Origin: Nostoc sp. NMS4
GTDB taxonomy: Bacteria > Cyanobacteriota > Cyanobacteriia > Cyanobacteriales > Nostocaceae
DNA length: 46,133 bases
Reading direction: 5' to 3'
Assembly: GCF_017115095.1 (NCBI RefSeq)
Contig: NZ_JABXKI010000042.1
Coordinates: forward strand, 1-46,133
In this document: piece by piece, positions 43,595 through 46,133 of the stretch
Numbering within the stretch: position 1 is the first letter of the stretch
How the letters are laid out: the number at the start of each line of letters is the position of its first letter
The notes under the pieces: generated by a model
Database searches by the model: none
What the model was told of the DNA's origin: nothing
The model's input: the letters and a program-made list of their open reading frames with translations, nothing else
Position numbers and translations under genes: made by a program

Positions 43595-44245
43595 CTATTG
43601 CCGCCGTTCTTGCAACTTGCGATATACCGATTTTAAATCAACTTGATGGTGAGCTAAGGCCACCAAAGTATGATATAGCAAATCAGCCACTTCACCAGCG
43701 ATCGCATCTGCTTCATCATCCTTAAAGGCCATCACCACTTCAGCCGTTTCCTCACCAATCTTTTTCAAAATTTTGTTATCACCACCTGCAAAGAGTTTAC
43801 AAGTGTAAGAACTTTCAGTAGGATTATCGCGGCGATCGCATATTATTTGAAACAATTGCGACAATGTATCTCCTGGTGGTGCAGCAATATTTCCTTCTAT
43901 TTGGTGAAAACAACTGCGCTCTCCAGTATGGCAAGCAACATCTCCTAATTGTTCTACGCCGATGAGGAGTGCATCACTATCACAGTCATAACGGATACTT
44001 TGCACTTTTTGGATATGCCCAGAAGTCGCCCCCTTGTGCCACAATTCCTGCCGAGAACGGCTCCAAAACCAAGTTTCTTCAGTTTCTAAAGTCTTTTGTA
44101 ACGACTCCTGATTCATCCACGCCATCATCAGGACAGTACCATCTAGATAGTCTTGGACAATTGCAGCCACCAGACCCCGTTCATCGTAACGAATTTTATC
44201 AACCGGGATAGTGTAATGCAGCGATCGCGAATCGTTAGAAGACAT
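43595..44245 (-). CDS. hisIE: bifunctional phosphoribosyl-AMP cyclohydrolase / phosphoribosyl-ATP pyrophosphatase
   Basis: The 216-residue enzyme carries out steps two and three of histidine synthesis. The N-terminal HisI part has [28 protein letters not shown], the zinc ligands in DCDSDALL and [12 protein letters not shown]. The C-terminal HisE part has [18 protein letters not shown] and [13 protein letters not shown] with the Mg-binding acids. The fusion of both is usual in cyanobacteria and enterobacteria. It is convergent with the MFS gene, and its upstream region is shared with hemL. Confidence 0.97.
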   Translation of the reverse strand: MSSNDSRSLHYTIPVDKIRYDERGLVAAIVQDYLDGTVLMMAWMNQESLQKTLETEETWFWSRSRQELWHKGATSGHIQKVQSIRYDCDSDALLIGVEQLGDVACHTGERSCFHQIEGNIAAPPGDTLSQLFQIICDRRDNPTESSYTCKLFAGGDNKILKKIGEETAEVVMAFKDDEADAIAGEVADLLYHTLVALAHHQVDLKSVYRKLQERRQ

Positions 44246-44341
44246 ACCAGCTAGTTTGCTCTCATGAGAATAATTTATGGATTCACGATACCATTCAGAA
44301 TAGGGCAGCTGGTATATTTTTTTGAATTAAATATCTAAAGT

Positions 44342-44436
44342 CAAGTCTTCATTGGACTTGCATAACATAATGTTATTTTTTTGGTTCCGTTAATTTTATA
44401 GGATAGAAATTCTAAGCAGTGTTTGACCCTATCCTA
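44342..44436. promoter_or_regulatory. inverted repeats in the hemL leader region
   Basis: CAAGTC/GACTTG (44342-44347 and 44355-44360, 7-base loop) and TAGGATAG/CTATCCTA (44399-44406 and 44429-44436, 22 bases between) precede hemL. The second pair spans a plausible TTGACC hexamer. They may be regulator sites or leader structures; this is inference. Confidence 0.3.
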
Positions 44437-44474
44437 AGATAGAGCTTTTTATTGCCCACTGTTAGGAGAGAACT

Positions 44475-45773
44475 TTGGTAAATACCACAATTAAAACCAC
44501 AAAATCACAAGAAGTCTTCGCCACTGCTCAAAATCTCATGCCCGGAGGAGTCAGTTCTCCAGTTCGTGCCTTTAAATCTGTGGGCGGACAACCCATCGTT
44601 TTTGATCGTGTTAAAGGCGCGTATATTTGGGATGTAGATGGCAATAAATACATAGACTATGTAGGCACTTGGGGCCCAGCTATTTGCGGTCATGCTCATC
44701 CAGAAGTAATTGCAGCGTTGCATGAAGCTTTAGAAAAAGGCACCAGTTTCGGCGCTCCCTCAGTCCTAGAAAATGTTTTGGCAGAAATGGTCATCGATGC
44801 CGTTCCTAGCATCGAAATGGTCAGATTTGTCAATTCGGGAACTGAAGCCTGTATGGGAGTTTTGCGGCTAATGCGGGCTTTCACCAACCGAGACAAAATC
44901 ATCAAATTTGAAGGCTGCTATCACGGACACGCCGATACGTTTCTAGTTAAAGCGGGTTCTGGTGTAGCCACACTTGGCTTACCAGACTCACCAGGAGTTC
45001 CGAAAGCAGCAACTAGCACTACTCTAACCGCACCTTTCAATGACCTAGAAGCAGTCAAAGCTTTATTTGAAGAAAACCGCGACGAGATTGCCGGTGTCAT
45101 TCTTGAGCCAGTCGTCGGTAATGCTGGATTTATTGCACCTGATGCTGGCTTCCTAGAAGGATTGCGGGAACTCACTCACGAGTATGGAGCGTTATTAGTA
45201 TTTGACGAAGTGATGACAGGCTTCCGCATTGCTTACGGTGGCGCTCAAGAAAAATTTGGCGTAACTCCCGATTTAACCACCTTGGGTAAGGTGATTGGTG
45301 GTGGTTTGCCAGTAGGAGCTTATGGTGGTCGTCGGGATATTATGTCAATGGTTGCGCCCGCCGGCCCCGTATATCAAGCTGGGACACTTTCTGGTAATCC
45401 TTTGGCGATGACTGCTGGCATTAAGACTTTAGAATTGCTGCAAAAGCCAGGTACTTACGAGTCTCTTGAGCGGATTACTAAAAAGTTAGCAGATGGTTTG
45501 CTGCAAATTGCCAGAGAAACTGGTCATGCAGCCTGCGGCGGTCAAATCAGCGCCATGTTCGGCTTATTCTTTACCTCTGGCCCAGTTCATAACTACGAAG
45601 ATGCGAAAAAGTCTGATACAGCCAAATTCGGACGCTTCCATCGCGGGATGTTAGAGCGCGGTGTTTACTTAGCACCCTCTCAATTTGAAGCTGGGTTTAC
45701 GTCTTTTGCTCACACTGAAGAAGACATTGAGCAGACTTTAGCAGTTGCACGCGATGTAATGTCTAATCTGTAA
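44475..45773 (+). CDS. hemL: glutamate-1-semialdehyde 2,1-aminomutase
   Basis: The 432-residue PLP enzyme makes 5-aminolevulinate from glutamate-1-semialdehyde, the entry to heme and chlorophyll synthesis. Marks are [70 protein letters not shown] and the PLP lysine in [17 protein letters not shown] (around residue 273). The start is TTG at 44475 with TAGGAGA about 6 bases upstream; no upstream ATG in frame is better. A 90-bp palindromic element follows immediately. Confidence 0.97.
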   Translation: MVNTTIKTTKSQEVFATAQNLMPGGVSSPVRAFKSVGGQPIVFDRVKGAYIWDVDGNKYIDYVGTWGPAICGHAHPEVIAALHEALEKGTSFGAPSVLENVLAEMVIDAVPSIEMVRFVNSGTEACMGVLRLMRAFTNRDKIIKFEGCYHGHADTFLVKAGSGVATLGLPDSPGVPKAATSTTLTAPFNDLEAVKALFEENRDEIAGVILEPVVGNAGFIAPDAGFLEGLRELTHEYGALLVFDEVMTGFRIAYGGAQEKFGVTPDLTTLGKVIGGGLPVGAYGGRRDIMSMVAPAGPVYQAGTLSGNPLAMTAGIKTLELLQKPGTYESLERITKKLADGLLQIARETGHAACGGQISAMFGLFFTSGPVHNYEDAKKSDTAKFGRFHRGMLERGVYLAPSQFEAGFTSFAHTEEDIEQTLAVARDVMSNL

Positions 45774-45779
45774 CCTGTT

Positions 45780-45867
45780 AAGGGATTTCCAAATAAAAAG
45801 TATCCTGTTGCCTCTTGTGGGGTGAGCATCTTGCCCCACAAAATGGATAATTTATAGGAAGTCCCTT
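45780..45867. repeat. MITE-like palindrome directly after hemL
   Basis: Outer arms AAGGGATTTCC (45780-45790) and GGAAGTCCCTT (45857-45867) pair with one mismatch. TATCC/GGATA (45801-45805 and 45845-45849) and TTGTGGGG/CCCCACAA (45815-45822 and 45834-45841) form inner stems. A T-run follows the right arm, so it may also terminate the hemL transcript. Confidence 0.8.
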
Positions 45868-46133
45868 TTTTAAGCGACTAAGCCAGAAACAAGCTTGCGG
45901 TATTTTTGGACTCACTCTAAAGCGTTATTTGCAGAAGTTTCAGCGTCAGAATTCAGCACCCAGGTAGTCAGAAGTCAGAATTTACAAGGAATGAAGTATG
46001 ATTGCTAGATTAATGTATCAAGTATTCTCCTGATTCTTTAACTATTCTGACTCCTGTTAGCGTAGCGGGGCGTAGCCCATTCTGACTCCTGTTAGCGATA
46101 GCGGGGCGTTTAGCCCATTCTGACTCCTGAATT
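45868..46133. other. window end, non-coding with repeats
   Basis: No gene is visible. The last 90 bases are the TTCTGACTCCTG array with inserts, described separately. The sequence before it (45870-46040) is ordinary AT-rich intergenic DNA. Confidence 0.5.
46044..46133. repeat. TTCTGACTCCTG array carrying two nested inserts
   Basis: ATTCTGACTCCTG units are interrupted twice. The first insert is 22 bases (46057-46078, TTAGCGTAGCGG...GTAGCCC) and the second 25 bases (46092-46116, identical to the one at 9340-9364). The array runs to the window edge and may continue. Confidence 0.9.

Overview
The window reads as chromosomal DNA of a filamentous heterocyst-forming cyanobacterium (Nostocales, Nostoc-like). 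Three things support this. HIP1 octamers (GCGATCGC) are frequent both inside and between genes. Intergenic spaces are full of heptameric short tandem repeats (units such as TGAGTGC, GTTAGGA, CGTAATT, CCCAATG, TCTAAAA) and small palindromes. The gene content (A2-type cytochrome oxidase with ctaA/ctaB, GUN4 domain, CPP1-like protein, DUF2811, hemL, AAA-like STAND proteins, an HstK-like giant kinase) is typically cyanobacterial. No rRNA, tRNA or CRISPR array was seen.

Layout. 1-1836: a small helical protein, a 21-bp tandem repeat and G/C-run palindromes. 1837-4882: a translationally coupled pair, a P-loop NTPase and a TPR protein with a degenerate NTPase-like N-terminus. 5392-6086: a REP-associated Y1 transposase (RAYT) bracketed by two almost identical 33-bp hairpins. 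6100-8652: a PstS-like binding protein and a Ser/Thr kinase with a duplicated N-terminal segment. 9667-15938: ctaC-ctaD-ctaE on the minus strand with a clear terminator, divergent from ctaA and ctaB (heme A synthesis). 16103-16563: a hicBA toxin-antitoxin pair.

16791-23207 is an accessory block: a fused TOMM cyclodehydratase (E1-like plus YcaO), a lipoprotein, a small helical protein, an ACMSD-type amidohydrolase and an unrecognised 367-residue protein, with no visible precursor peptide. 23292-30644: a 1934-residue Ser/Thr kinase-AAA-GAF protein that ends in an AAA_35-type NTPase where its relatives carry a histidine kinase, followed by a second HTH-AAA_35 gene. 30740-36011: mostly housekeeping genes (dcd, a BtuR-like protein without a P-loop, an adenylate kinase paralogue, rph, pgl, a zinc-ribbon/FHA protein). 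36357-45773: an M50 peptidase, a CPP1-like protein, an OmpR-type regulator, a GUN4-domain protein, DUF2811, an MFS transporter, hisIE and hemL.

Most notable observations. (1) A 27-bp in-frame palindromic insertion, flanked by a 6-bp direct repeat, lies inside the YcaO domain. (2) Several unrelated palindromic mini-inserts sit inside heptamer repeat arrays at seven loci, one of them apparently an internal deletion derivative. (3) The NTPase/TPR pair and the kinase/AAA_35 pair look like signal-transducing or conflict-type NTPases. (4) Three helically phased DnaA-box-like repeats lie upstream of the MFS gene. All functions are inferred by reading motifs; no database search was possible.
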